The position numbers and the translations under genes were made by a program. The notes beneath the pieces are model-generated. The model did no database searches, had not been told where the DNA came from, and saw nothing but the letters and a program-made list of their open reading frames with translations. From Fibrobacter sp. UWB4 (GTDB taxonomy: Bacteria; Fibrobacterota; Fibrobacteria; Fibrobacterales; Fibrobacteraceae), in assembly GCF_002210345.1 (NCBI RefSeq), contig NZ_MWQI01000004.1:1-64000 (forward strand): a DNA stretch of 64,000 bases, read 5' to 3'. Each line of letters starts with the position of its first letter. Position 1 is the first letter of the stretch. Shown here one piece after another: positions 1 to 9,300 of this stretch.

Positions 1-315
1 AAGTTGCTGCACCCGTTTGCCCCGCACATCGCCGAAGAAATGTGGAGCATCCTCGGTCACGAAGGCTCGCTCACGAACGTTGCCTGGCCGGAAGCCGACC
101 ACTCCAAGGCTGTGGAAAACACCGTGGAAGTCGTGTTCCAGGTGAACGGCAAGGTCCGCGCGAAGGCCTCTGTCGCGAAGGATATGGACAAGGCTGAACT
201 TGAGAAACTCGCACTTGACAACGATCGTGTCAAGGAGTTTACCAAGGGCATGCAGGTTGTCAAGATAATTGCTGTGCCGGGGAAATTGGTTAACGTCGTT
301 GTCAAGCCTGCGTAA
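1..315 (+). CDS. leuS: Leucyl-tRNA synthetase, C-terminal end (partial)
   Basis: This is the last 104 codons of leucine-tRNA ligase, which charges tRNA-Leu in the cytoplasm. The frame is open from base 1. It shows the anticodon-binding-domain signature [12 protein letters not shown] near the window edge and the usual C-terminal domain ending in VVKPA. The first ~194 bp match the fragment at 19092-19285 with about 8 differences, then the two diverge sharply. The end of this copy therefore looks like a replacement brought in by an insertion or recombination, while displaced ends remain at 407-480 and near 19.4 kb. The gene itself seems intact at its 3' end. Confidence 0.93.
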   Translation, partial: KLLHPFAPHIAEEMWSILGHEGSLTNVAWPEADHSKAVENTVEVVFQVNGKVRAKASVAKDMDKAELEKLALDNDRVKEFTKGMQVVKIIAVPGKLVNVVVKPA

Positions 316-406
316 TGAACGCATGAAAGATTGCCCCTGAGCCGAGTGAAGCGACCACGCTTGCGTGGGCATTTCCGAGGCGATTGGGCAAGGGTTCGAA
401 GAGCCC

Positions 407-480
407 AGTTCATGGCAGGTAAGACTGTTGTGAAGTCCATCGTGGTTCCCGGCAAGCTCGTGAACATCGTGGTGAAGTAA
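407..480 (+). pseudogene. Displaced leuS 3'-end remnant
   Basis: These 74 bp match the last 74 bp of the leuS fragment at 19329-19402 with 4 differences. They would encode [14 protein letters not shown]...VVK followed by a stop. They lie about 90 bp after the true leuS stop and have no start codon. This looks like the end of a previous leuS version cut off when a new 3' end was acquired. Confidence 0.75.
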
Positions 481-536
481 GTTGTTGGGAGGGGAAAGCC
501 TTCCCCTCGCTTCAGCCCCGCCCCGCCCTTATAATC

Positions 537-564
537 ACGCCCACTCATTGAGTGGGCGTCTTTT
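537..564 (+). terminator. Intrinsic terminator after the leuS remnant
   Basis: A perfect 10-bp stem (537-546 with 550-559), a 3-nt loop and a following T-run at 561-564. It probably ended the displaced leuS transcript and still serves the present leuS. Confidence 0.8.
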
Positions 565-664
565 GTTATAACCCCCCCCCCCGGTCGGGTCTTTCGCTAC
601 CCTTTCTAACGGGCGCTCAGTCGCCGCGCCCGTAACGCCCGGGCTTTAAAACTTTGAGTAGTGC

Positions 665-1174
665 TTAAACAGGATAAAAGTTGTGATCTGGGTCGAGGAA
701 TACAACATAGAATGTATTGCGGTCGTAGTAATACTCTCTTCCGTTTGCTTTGTAAGGACATTTATCTAAAGAATCAGGAATGAAGAAACCTACTAATCTA
801 AAACGACCTTCAAGTCTGAATCTTGCCCATGAGACATCGCTAGGAACATTCTTTGGGTGTTTTGCTTTTGATTTGCCTGGTATGTTGTCATACACGACCA
901 GTAGAGGCCGTTCTCCTCTGCCTGTTGGTTTTGTCTCCCATGTGAATCTGGATTCGGTTGAAAACCATTTCATTTTATCTAGCAGCATTTCACGATCGGA
1001 ATCAGTAAGATCTTCGAGCGCACAAAATCCAGCGTCTTTTTGATTGACTTCTAAAAATTTCAGATTAAATTTTAATAACGGTGCAATTCCTGCCGTTTCA
1101 ACGATTGTCTCTGGATAGTCGTTGATATACTGAAGCGTTCGTGAGTTTTGATACTTTTGTTTATTCTTCGTCAT
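665..1174 (-). CDS. Small partner protein of RloA-like ATPase, unknown function
   Basis: A 169-aa protein whose ATG overlaps the stop of the upstream ATPase gene by four bases (ATGA, 1171-1174), so the two are translationally coupled. It is basic at the N-terminus and has a compact C-terminal part ending in FYVVFLDPDHNFYPV, preceded by a FRLVGFFIP strand. No TOPRIM acidic motifs of RloB were seen. Two-gene pairs of an OLD/AAA_15 ATPase with a small effector are typical of abortive-infection modules, so an effector or regulator role is inferred from context only. I do not recognise the family. Confidence 0.7.
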   Translation of the reverse strand: MTKNKQKYQNSRTLQYINDYPETIVETAGIAPLLKFNLKFLEVNQKDAGFCALEDLTDSDREMLLDKMKWFSTESRFTWETKPTGRGERPLLVVYDNIPGKSKAKHPKNVPSDVSWARFRLEGRFRLVGFFIPDSLDKCPYKANGREYYYDRNTFYVVFLDPDHNFYPV

Positions 1175-2310
1175 ACTTTAGGAACTCCCCCGACCTTACC
1201 ATTTCTGTATGGAGATGAAACTGGTCTATCATTTCTAAGAATGTCGCCAGGGATTTCGTCTAGTCTGTATCCAAAGCTTTCGTTGTTTTCTTTGTTAACC
1301 AAATATGTACGATATTTACCTAAACGATCCATGATTGCAGTGTCATGTGTAGAGAAAATCATTTGAGCATTATTTAGATTCTTTTCAGAATCATCAAAGA
1401 GATCAATTAACATTGGCAAAAGATTAGGATGTAAATTGATATCAAATTCATCTAGCAGAAGTGTTCCGCCATGATCTAAAACGTCATAATAAAGGGCTAA
1501 ATCATAGAATAGTTTTCTTGTCCCGCTAGATTCGTGCCAAAAGGGGACTGCATAATCTTTTCCATTGAAATTGTGATAAAAGACTGGGTAATATTGAGTC
1601 TCTCCTTTAAGTGACAAGGATCTTGCTATTTTTACATCAACAACGCCTGTATCGGCTCTTTTTAAAATATTTTTCACATTAGCGAATCGTTCGGGATAAT
1701 TTTTTTTGTAGTTTTCGCAAATTAGCGATTTGTCCAAATGGTAATTACTTAAACCAGAATCCGTTACATTTGTTAAAATATTGTCAAAGAATGCAAAAAA
1801 AGGTTCCAGCGAGTCGAACTCGCCTTGCTTTGCCAAATGAATGATAGAAACATTGTTTCTAATTCTTATTTGATTAAGTTCTTCATATTCTTTGTCGACA
1901 GAAACAAGTTTGTCTAATTGTCTTTTGAAAATAAAATGCTCCGTTTCGTCGAAGGACAACTCTTCAGATGTAATTTCATTTTTGTTTAGGCTGACTTCGT
2001 ACAAATAATTTTTTCCATTAATGGTAAAGCGGCAAAAAAGATCTGTAGGGTCGTTATTCCCGAAAAAATTGTCAAAGGGAATTTCTGATTTAGGAGCCGA
2101 ATTGTAGGAATCTGTGCAAAGATATTTTATAAAGGAAAGTGCTCTGAGCACATTTGTTTTGCCAGATGCGTTGGCTCCTTTTATGCCCATAATGTTGGCT
2201 GTTTTTCTTCCTTTTGAAATGCTGTTGGGACAGTTCCCGTTTAATTCAAGGGAAAAGGTGAAGCCTTCTTTAAAAGAAAAGAAATTTCGAGCGCCAAATT
2301 CTAAAAGCAT
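1171..2310 (-). CDS. RloA/AbiL-like AAA ATPase (OLD/AAA_15 type)
   Basis: A 379-aa ABC/SMC-like ATPase. It begins with the usual FGARNFFSF strand and has Walker A GANASGKT at about residues 44-51. Near residue 260 is a signature-like stretch (WHESSGTRKL), then Walker B LLLDEFD with following HPNLLP, and the STHD switch. This layout is that of AAA_15/AAA_21 ATPases of RloA, AbiLi and retron-associated systems, which act with a small effector in phage defence. A GGAG lies just upstream of the start. The gene leads a two-gene minus-strand operon with the 169-aa partner and is AT-rich like the rest of the island. Confidence 0.85.
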   Translation of the reverse strand: MLLEFGARNFFSFKEGFTFSLELNGNCPNSISKGRKTANIMGIKGANASGKTNVLRALSFIKYLCTDSYNSAPKSEIPFDNFFGNNDPTDLFCRFTINGKNYLYEVSLNKNEITSEELSFDETEHFIFKRQLDKLVSVDKEYEELNQIRIRNNVSIIHLAKQGEFDSLEPFFAFFDNILTNVTDSGLSNYHLDKSLICENYKKNYPERFANVKNILKRADTGVVDVKIARSLSLKGETQYYPVFYHNFNGKDYAVPFWHESSGTRKLFYDLALYYDVLDHGGTLLLDEFDINLHPNLLPMLIDLFDDSEKNLNNAQMIFSTHDTAIMDRLGKYRTYLVNKENNESFGYRLDEIPGDILRNDRPVSSPYRNGKVGGVPKV

Positions 2311-2340
2311 GAACTTACTCCGTCAAATTTGTCTAATTTA

Positions 2341-2980
2341 ATGCCAAATATACAATGTTTCGGAATAAAAAACAATGATTTTCGACAATTTTGACGAATA
2401 TTTATTTTTCGAACTGCTTTTTTTGCCCCAAAAAGGGGTTTTGCCGCTACAAAACATAAGTGATGCCACTATTCCTACGATAATCAAGAAGGGCAAAATA
2501 GGCCCCCAATCCCGAGGATGGCAATTTTAGCCAAAATTCAGCATTTTTTGCTGATTATGCCCTTTTTATCCCCTTTTTTAGGCTAAGACATTCTTTGTCA
2601 TGTACTTTTATTTAAATTAAAAGCACATAGGGTTTTTACTCTTGTTCCTGTAATCGAAATCGGCAAAATTTCAAGTTCAATAGGAACAGGGTGAACGCTC
2701 GCGCACATTTGTGCGCGAGCTGTTTGCACTTGTCATTGAACAGGCTTTGCGGAGCCTCGATTACGACATGCAGATGGCTCGCGCTTTTTCTTTTCCCGAA
2801 AATCGCAAAATCTGCTGTCGGCATAAGAGTGAAATCTAGTCGAGGTTTTATTGATTGGGCCGACGTTTGTATTGAAATATCAGGTCGAGGTTTTCTTTGC
2901 CTCGCGTTTAAGCATATTCGTTCAAAAATACAACGGCTCATATTTCCAGAACATTTCTTATTTCACGTAACGGAGTTCCC
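2341..2980. other. Non-coding divergent region with hairpins
   Basis: The 640 bp between the divergent ATPase gene and hsdM contain no convincing gene. They hold several inverted repeats: 2538-2543 with 2549-2554; 2643-2649 with 2683-2689; and a perfect 10-bp stem with a 4-nt loop at 2697-2720. A short direct repeat (GTCGAGGTTTT) occurs near 2838 and 2883. The region presumably carries promoters for both operons. A structured RNA around 2640-2720 is possible but unproven. A reading frame starting at 2691 overlaps hsdM and was not accepted. Confidence 0.45.
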
Positions 2981-5017
2981 ATGGCTAAGCGTTCACCAGA
3001 ACCAGAAACTACCGAAGAAATCGTCTTGAACGATGATCAACTGATTTGCATCCTGATAAACAAGATTGTCAAGGCGACCGAAAAAGAGCGGAACTTGCAA
3101 TACATGATTCAGATGATGTCAGAAGAATATGGCTTTGACATGTCTGACTTGCAAAGGGATTTCCAGATAGCGTTTGAAAACGATGAAGGAAAGAAACGCC
3201 GTGTTAAGATTGACTTGGCCGTTTTTGAGTCGGGTCGTGAACACGATCAGGCGAATTTGATTCGTGCCGTCGTCGTTGCGAAGGATGCTAAAGTAAAATC
3301 GAATGATTCTAAAGCCGGAGTCCATGCTGTATTGGACGATATTCTTTCCTATACGAATTGTGACTTTGGGTGCTGGACGAATGGCGAGGATTTGGCGTTT
3401 GTCTCAAAGACGGAGGACGCTTTCGGTCAAGTCGAAATCGAGGACATTTCTGATTTCCCGGCGGCAGGGCAAACTCTGGAAGATTTGGAAAAAGCGGGTG
3501 ACCACGCGATGCCGCGAAAACCCGCCAACGAATCTTTAGTGAAGGCTTTCAAGCGTTGCCACGATTACATCTATGGTAACGAAGGAATGAAGAAGACTGC
3601 TTTCTGGGAATTGCTGAATTTGATATTCTGCAAACTCTATGATGAAAAGAGACGCTTTACGGATGCTCGTGAAGGGAAATCTTATCGTCGCCAGTTTTGG
3701 GTGGGCGTCAAGGAGCAGAATACCCCTGAAGGGCAAAAGGCTGTCGCGGATAGAATTAAAGGCATTTTCCGCAAATTGAAAGAAGATGGCTTGTATAGCG
3801 ATGTCTTTGATGGAAACGAGTCTATCAACTTGTCTGATCGTGGCTTGGCCTTTGTTGCGGCGGAACTTTCCAAGTATTCTTTTTTGGACGCAACTGTCGA
3901 TGTCAAGGGAACCGCTTACGAAACCATCGTTTCGAATACATTAAAGCAAGAAGCGGGGCAGTTCTTTACTCCAAGAAACATCATCAAGTGCATGGTGGAA
4001 ATGCTTGACCCAGATGAGAACACTCGTGTTCTGGACCCAGCATGCGGCTCTGGTGGATTTATCGTGATGGTGCTGGATCATGTTCGTCACAAGATTGCGA
4101 AAAATATTTGGCCGGAATTAGATGATGTTCGCCTGGAAGCGAAATGCAATTCGGAAAAGGTTGAAGAGAAAGTTCGCGAATATGCGCAGAACATGATTTT
4201 CGGTTTTGACTTTGACCCCGATTTGAAGAAGGCGGCAAGGATGAACATGGTGATGGCTGGCGACGGTCACGCCAATGTGTTCAATATTAATTCTCTTGAC
4301 TATCCGAAAGGCTCAAAACCCGATGTTCCTAAGGTTGCAGAAAAAGTTAACGAAAGTATTGCTGTAAGTAAGGATAAAAAGTTCAAGTTTGAAACGGCTG
4401 ATGATAACGCTCAGGGTAAATTCGATATGATTTTCACAAATCCGCCGTTTGGTTCCAAGGTGGAAGTCGATAAGGAAATCGCCGAACGTTACTATTTAGG
4501 CCGTGAATTGGGGAGTAACGCTCCTGAAGTTCTTTTTATCGAAGCCTGTTATAATTTCTTGAAGCCTGGTGGAAAAATGGCGATTGTCTTGCCGGATGGC
4601 ATTCTTGGCAATCCGAATATGGAAGAAACGCGAATTTGGATTTTGAAACATTTCAAGTTGTTAGCGTCTGTAGATTTGCCGGTGGAGACATTCTTGCCGC
4701 AGGTCGGTGTGCAGGCTTCGCTGTTGTTCTTGCAAAAGAAAACTGCTAAGGAACAATTGATTTCTATCGATGATGAAGATTACGATGTGTTTATGGCAAT
4801 TGTGGAACATGTCGGCAAGGACCGTCGCGGTGTTCCTATTTACAAGAGGGATGATGACGGAGCAGAACTGCTTTTTGACAATGTAAAAAAATGGCTGACT
4901 CGCGACGAACGCGGTCGAGAAGTAGTCCGTGAGCGTAAGGAAAGAATCAAAAAACTTGATGACGACCTTCCTGAAGTTGTAAATGCGTATGCAAAATTTA
5001 AGGAAGCGCATAAATGA
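2981..5017 (+). CDS. hsdM: Type I-like N6-adenine DNA methyltransferase (HsdM)
   Basis: A 678-aa modification subunit. It has the SAM-binding motif LDPACGSGGF near residue 352 and the catalytic NPPFG near residue 487, both standard for gamma-class N6-adenine methylases. It is longer than usual HsdM because of an N-terminal domain (about residues 1-150) shaped like the HSDR_N nuclease fold (KIDLAVFE strand and following helix). The expected ExK is replaced by VVAKDAKV, so this domain is probably catalytically dead. A GGAG lies 5 nt before the ATG. The gene overlaps hsdS by ATGA. No HsdR or helicase follows; the partners are kinase and ATPase genes, so the methyl mark probably tells self from non-self for those proteins. 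Confidence 0.9.
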   Translation: MAKRSPEPETTEEIVLNDDQLICILINKIVKATEKERNLQYMIQMMSEEYGFDMSDLQRDFQIAFENDEGKKRRVKIDLAVFESGREHDQANLIRAVVVAKDAKVKSNDSKAGVHAVLDDILSYTNCDFGCWTNGEDLAFVSKTEDAFGQVEIEDISDFPAAGQTLEDLEKAGDHAMPRKPANESLVKAFKRCHDYIYGNEGMKKTAFWELLNLIFCKLYDEKRRFTDAREGKSYRRQFWVGVKEQNTPEGQKAVADRIKGIFRKLKEDGLYSDVFDGNESINLSDRGLAFVAAELSKYSFLDATVDVKGTAYETIVSNTLKQEAGQFFTPRNIIKCMVEMLDPDENTRVLDPACGSGGFIVMVLDHVRHKIAKNIWPELDDVRLEAKCNSEKVEEKVREYAQNMIFGFDFDPDLKKAARMNMVMAGDGHANVFNINSLDYPKGSKPDVPKVAEKVNESIAVSKDKKFKFETADDNAQGKFDMIFTNPPFGSKVEVDKEIAERYYLGRELGSNAPEVLFIEACYNFLKPGGKMAIVLPDGILGNPNMEETRIWILKHFKLLASVDLPVETFLPQVGVQASLLFLQKKTAKEQLISIDDEDYDVFMAIVEHVGKDRRGVPIYKRDDDGAELLFDNVKKWLTRDERGREVVRERKERIKKLDDDLPEVVNAYAKFKEAHK

Positions 5018-6375
5018 AAATTTCCAAGATAAAAACACGAGTATTCAAATCGAATGGCTTTCGTATTGATGCCTCTTTCCATTTGAGTGATGGTGTTGTT
5101 GTTCGCAGAAAGATTGCTGCTTCGCCATACAAAATTATGAAAGTTGGCGATGCTGCTAACCAAATATTCTACGGCAATAGAGCGAAACGTGTATATGTCC
5201 AAAAACGTGAAAATGGGATTCCGTTTTTGAGTAGTTCTGATATTTTACAGGCCGATCTTGAAAATGTCAAACTAGCGTCAAAGAAATACACTCCGTGTAT
5301 TGAACAGATGCGACTGCAAGAAGGGTGGATTCTGATATCTCGTTCTGGAACTATAGGTAATACGGCCTGGGCTACTAAGCAACATGCTCAGAAGCTAGCT
5401 TCTGAGGATGTTATTAGGATAGATCCTAATAACATCCTCAGGGCGGGTTTTGTCTATGCGTATCTATCGAGTTCTTATGGACATTCCTTGTTGACGCAGG
5501 GAACCTTTGGTGCGGTTATTCAGCATATAGAGCCTGATTTTGTTGCATCTTTGCCTATACCACAGTTTCCTGCAAAGTTTCAAGAAAAAGTAGATAATTT
5601 AATTAAGGAAAGTGCCCGTCTCCGCGAAGAAGCGAATAGATTCTTAAACGAGGCTGTATCTGAATTTGAAAAGTGCTTAAATCCTGAATGTTATAAGAGA
5701 GAATTTTGCACATCTACTGTTTCTACAAAGCAGATCTTGAAAAAATTTAATCGATTAGATTCACATTATCAAATTGCACAAAAGGAATTTGTTAAAAGAC
5801 GTAAAAGAGGTCTGAGATACGAAAAAATAGGCCCGAAGGCTGAAAAAATATTTGTAGGCAATCGGGGAAAAAGACTTTATTCTAAAGAGGGGGTTCCTTT
5901 TTTGTCTTCGTCTGATATGATGTTGTTTAACGCTTTGCGTTACTCCAAAAATATTAGCGTAAATACCCCTTCACTAAAAATGATGCAAGTTCATAAGAAT
6001 GAAATATTAATTTCTCGATCTGGAACCGTTGGAAATAGTGTTTTAATTGGTGATTTGTTAAATAAGAAGGCCGTTTCAGAACATGCATTGCGATTGCTGC
6101 TAGATGAACAAAAGATAAAGCCATCGTATGTTTTTGCTTATTTGAATACTGAAGAAGGTCGAGAATTGTTGCAATCTCTTGCTTATGGTTCGGTAATCGT
6201 TACTTTGGGTGAAGATTTTGTTGCTGATATTGATTTGCCCATTTTAGATGAACAAATTCAAAGAAAAATTATCCAAAAAATTAACGAATATGTTTGGGCT
6301 AGTGATTCTGCAGCTGAAAAAGAATCTTTGGCTATTTCTCTAGTTGAAAAAGAAATTGATGGTTGGAAAGTATAA
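5014..6375 (+). CDS. hsdS: Type I-like specificity subunit (HsdS)
   Basis: A 453-aa protein with two target-recognition domains, each with conserved blocks. The first has FYGNRAKR, PFLSSSD and ILISRSGTIGN (residues ~45-120). The second has FVGNRGKR, PFLSSSD and ILISRSGTVGN (~285-345). A helical spacer rich in E/K/R (about residues 185-215) separates them. This is the usual design for recognising a split DNA target and guiding HsdM. The start overlaps the hsdM stop (ATGA), so the two should be made together. Sequence specificity cannot be read from the gene. Confidence 0.88.
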   Translation: MKISKIKTRVFKSNGFRIDASFHLSDGVVVRRKIAASPYKIMKVGDAANQIFYGNRAKRVYVQKRENGIPFLSSSDILQADLENVKLASKKYTPCIEQMRLQEGWILISRSGTIGNTAWATKQHAQKLASEDVIRIDPNNILRAGFVYAYLSSSYGHSLLTQGTFGAVIQHIEPDFVASLPIPQFPAKFQEKVDNLIKESARLREEANRFLNEAVSEFEKCLNPECYKREFCTSTVSTKQILKKFNRLDSHYQIAQKEFVKRRKRGLRYEKIGPKAEKIFVGNRGKRLYSKEGVPFLSSSDMMLFNALRYSKNISVNTPSLKMMQVHKNEILISRSGTVGNSVLIGDLLNKKAVSEHALRLLLDEQKIKPSYVFAYLNTEEGRELLQSLAYGSVIVTLGEDFVADIDLPILDEQIQRKIIQKINEYVWASDSAAEKESLAISLVEKEIDGWKV

Positions 6376-6398
6376 CTTCTGTTAGAAAAGGTTTTTAT

Positions 6399-9300
6399 AT
6401 GGCTCAAGTAAAATTCCCTGTTCATAGCGATGGTTTTGTCAATGCAGGCGAAAAACGCCTGATTGATTATTTGCAGAACAATCTTCCTGCCGATTACTGG
6501 ATTGTTCCTAACGGAGAATATGCCAATAAAAATCCGCAGGGTCTTGTGGCTAGCAGTGAATACGATTGCATTGTGGTTGCTCCCCATGCCATTTACCATA
6601 TTGAAAATAAGGATTGGGGTGGCAATCTTCAAGGTGATGATTATGCGTGGTTTGTAAATGGGGCCGAACGAAAAAATCCGTTTGTGGCTGCAGAACGCAA
6701 AACACGCATCTTGGCTTCTATGTTAAGGTCTCATAACCATTTGTGGGGCGGGGCCTTCGTACAGACTGCGGTAACGCTGAGTTTTCCGGGTCAGTCAAAA
6801 ACAGGTATTGACCATTACAGCAAATCGTATGACCAGATTTTTTTGCTAGAAAAACCGCTTATTGATTTTATTAAAGATAACGCAAAAGTCCGTAAGGCTC
6901 CAGATGCTATAAAAGCATATCAGAAAGACATTGTCGATTTTTTAACTGGTAGTGCATCGGTTGCACAATATCGTCGAAGAAGAAAAGTCCTTCTGGACTA
7001 TCAAATCATCGAGGTTTTGCAAGAGACAGATTCGTTTACGGAATACTTGTGTAAGGCAAAGTTCTTTGCAGATAGAAAGTATAAAATTAGAGAGTATCCG
7101 CTGGATTACGCGGAAAAGTCCAAACAAGAACTTGATACTATTCGCAGAAAGGCCGAAAATGCCAAGTATGTTCATGAAAAACTTGGTTTCCGCGGAAACA
7201 TTATTCCGTGTGAAAGTATTCTAAGCGAAGACGGTTGTTTTTATTATGAAAAAAGCCTGTACATGGAAGAATCTACATTACGGGCTCATATAAAAAAGAA
7301 GACTTTGACCGACTTGGAAAAAATCCAGATTGTCCTTGATATTGCAAATGCCTTGAAAGAGGCTCATTCTGAAGGAATATTCCATCGTGATGTTTGCCCA
7401 GAGAATATCTATGTAACAAACTCTGGGGCAGCCCTTGCGAATTTCAGACTTTCGTGGTTTACCGAACATCAGACAATGGGTTACACTGTCGCAACCGAAC
7501 TTGTGCCGACGAAAGATTCTCCCTATGTTTCTCCTGAACAAGATGACAATGATGTCTGTGCATCTAGCGACTTGTTCTCTTTAGGAGTAGTCTTTTACGA
7601 ACTGATGACGGGTAAGTTGCCATTTAATGATTCACAGTCTTTCAGGGTGCATGGAGGAAAACTAGATGAATCGCTGATGCCATCCAAGGTGATTTCTCAA
7701 TTGCCTCCTTGGTTCGATGAACTGGTGCGAAAGACTGTTGTTGTTGATGTCAATAATCGTTTTGCCTCCGCTGAGGAAATGATTGAGTTTATCAACATCA
7801 ACTTAAAGCCTGCTGCCCAGGAATCTATTCGCAAAAAACAGGCCGAGTCTCCCATTGCTAATCAAACGCAAAAGAAAATTGAGGATTTGAAACCAGGTGA
7901 TCAGGTAACTCCGGAGATTGTCTTGTATGAACCGCTGGGGAAAGGTGGTTTTGGCCGTGTTTTTAAGGCTAAGCAGACGTTACAGAACAAATTTTACGCC
8001 ATCAAAATTTTTGACAGAGATTCTTCTGCACAAGAAACGATAAATGAATATCAGACACTCAATAAATTGTCTCACGATAATATCGTAAAGTTCATTTACA
8101 ACGGAATAACAACTCAGGGTTTCTTCTATACTTTAATGGAGCTGCTTGAGGGCGACAACTTGAATAAGTTTGTCGAAGGTGATTTGAAGATGACCATGAA
8201 CGAACTATATAAAATGGTTCGTCAAATCCTTTATGCTCTCAAGTACATGCAGGAACAAAATCCGCCGATGTACCATCGTGATGTCAAGCCCAATAATATT
8301 ATTTGGGACAAGTCTTCTCGATATGTGCTGATCGACTTTAATATATCATCCCAAATAGACGATAAGGCTTTTGCAGGAACATATCCTTATCTAGCTCCAG
8401 ACTTGATTCAGGGAAGTTCTGTTATCAACTGGGATTGCTCTGCAGATACTTTTGCTCTTGGAGTATCAATTTATCAGTTAATTGCTCATACATATCCCTG
8501 GCTAGGAAAAAATAATCAGCCTATCGTTGGCGTAGAGCCTGCAGATATTGCGCAATATGCAGAAAGACTTTCTCCAGAATTTGCAGCATTTGTCATGCGT
8601 TCTATCAAGACTGACAAAGCGGAAAGATTTGCGAATGCGGCGGAAATGCTTGCCGCTCTTGAAAAAATTGGGCTGAACGGAATGCTTAAGGAAACGGAAA
8701 AAATAATCCGTTTAGATTCCGATGGCAAAAGAACCGATTATGTAGATTATCTTAATACCCTTTATAGCCAGAGTAGTCATGGCAATAGTGGTGTTGTCGC
8801 CAAATCAAAAACGACTAATAGTTTTGATGATTTGACCTATATCGAGACAAAGTTGGATAAACGCCTCATTGACGATATCACGAACTTGAAATACAAACTG
8901 GTTGTAATTACCGGTAATGCAGGTGATGGTAAGACTGCGTTTATCAAGCAAATAGAAAGCCGTAATGCTCCCGTGCAGGCTAAAACCGTCGGTAATGGCA
9001 GCACGTTCACCATCAATGGCGTGAAGTTTGAAACCAACTATGATGGCTCACAGGATGAAGATACAAAGCTGAACAATGATGTTTTGAATTCTTTCTTTGA
9101 GCCGTTCTTTGATTTGGATGATTATACCAAGGCTTCGGAAGGTCGCATTATTGCTATTAATGAAGGCAGACTTGTAGATTTCCTCAGCCAACAACCAAGA
9201 TTAAAGAAGTTTGAAACAAACATTGAGGAATTCTTCTTCAACGAAGGCCATGTAGAGTTGCTCCCCGGATTAATTGTAATTAATCTCAATTTGAGGTCGA

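Noticed and set aside
2691-3029. 112-aa frame overlapping the hsdM start
   Set aside because: Overlaps hsdM by 49 bp, weak start, no family, and runs through a perfect hairpin.
6363-6398. Longer start (TTG) for the NERD-kinase protein
   Set aside because: No ribosome-binding site; ATG at 6399 has AAAAGG at good distance and gives the expected NERD N-terminus.
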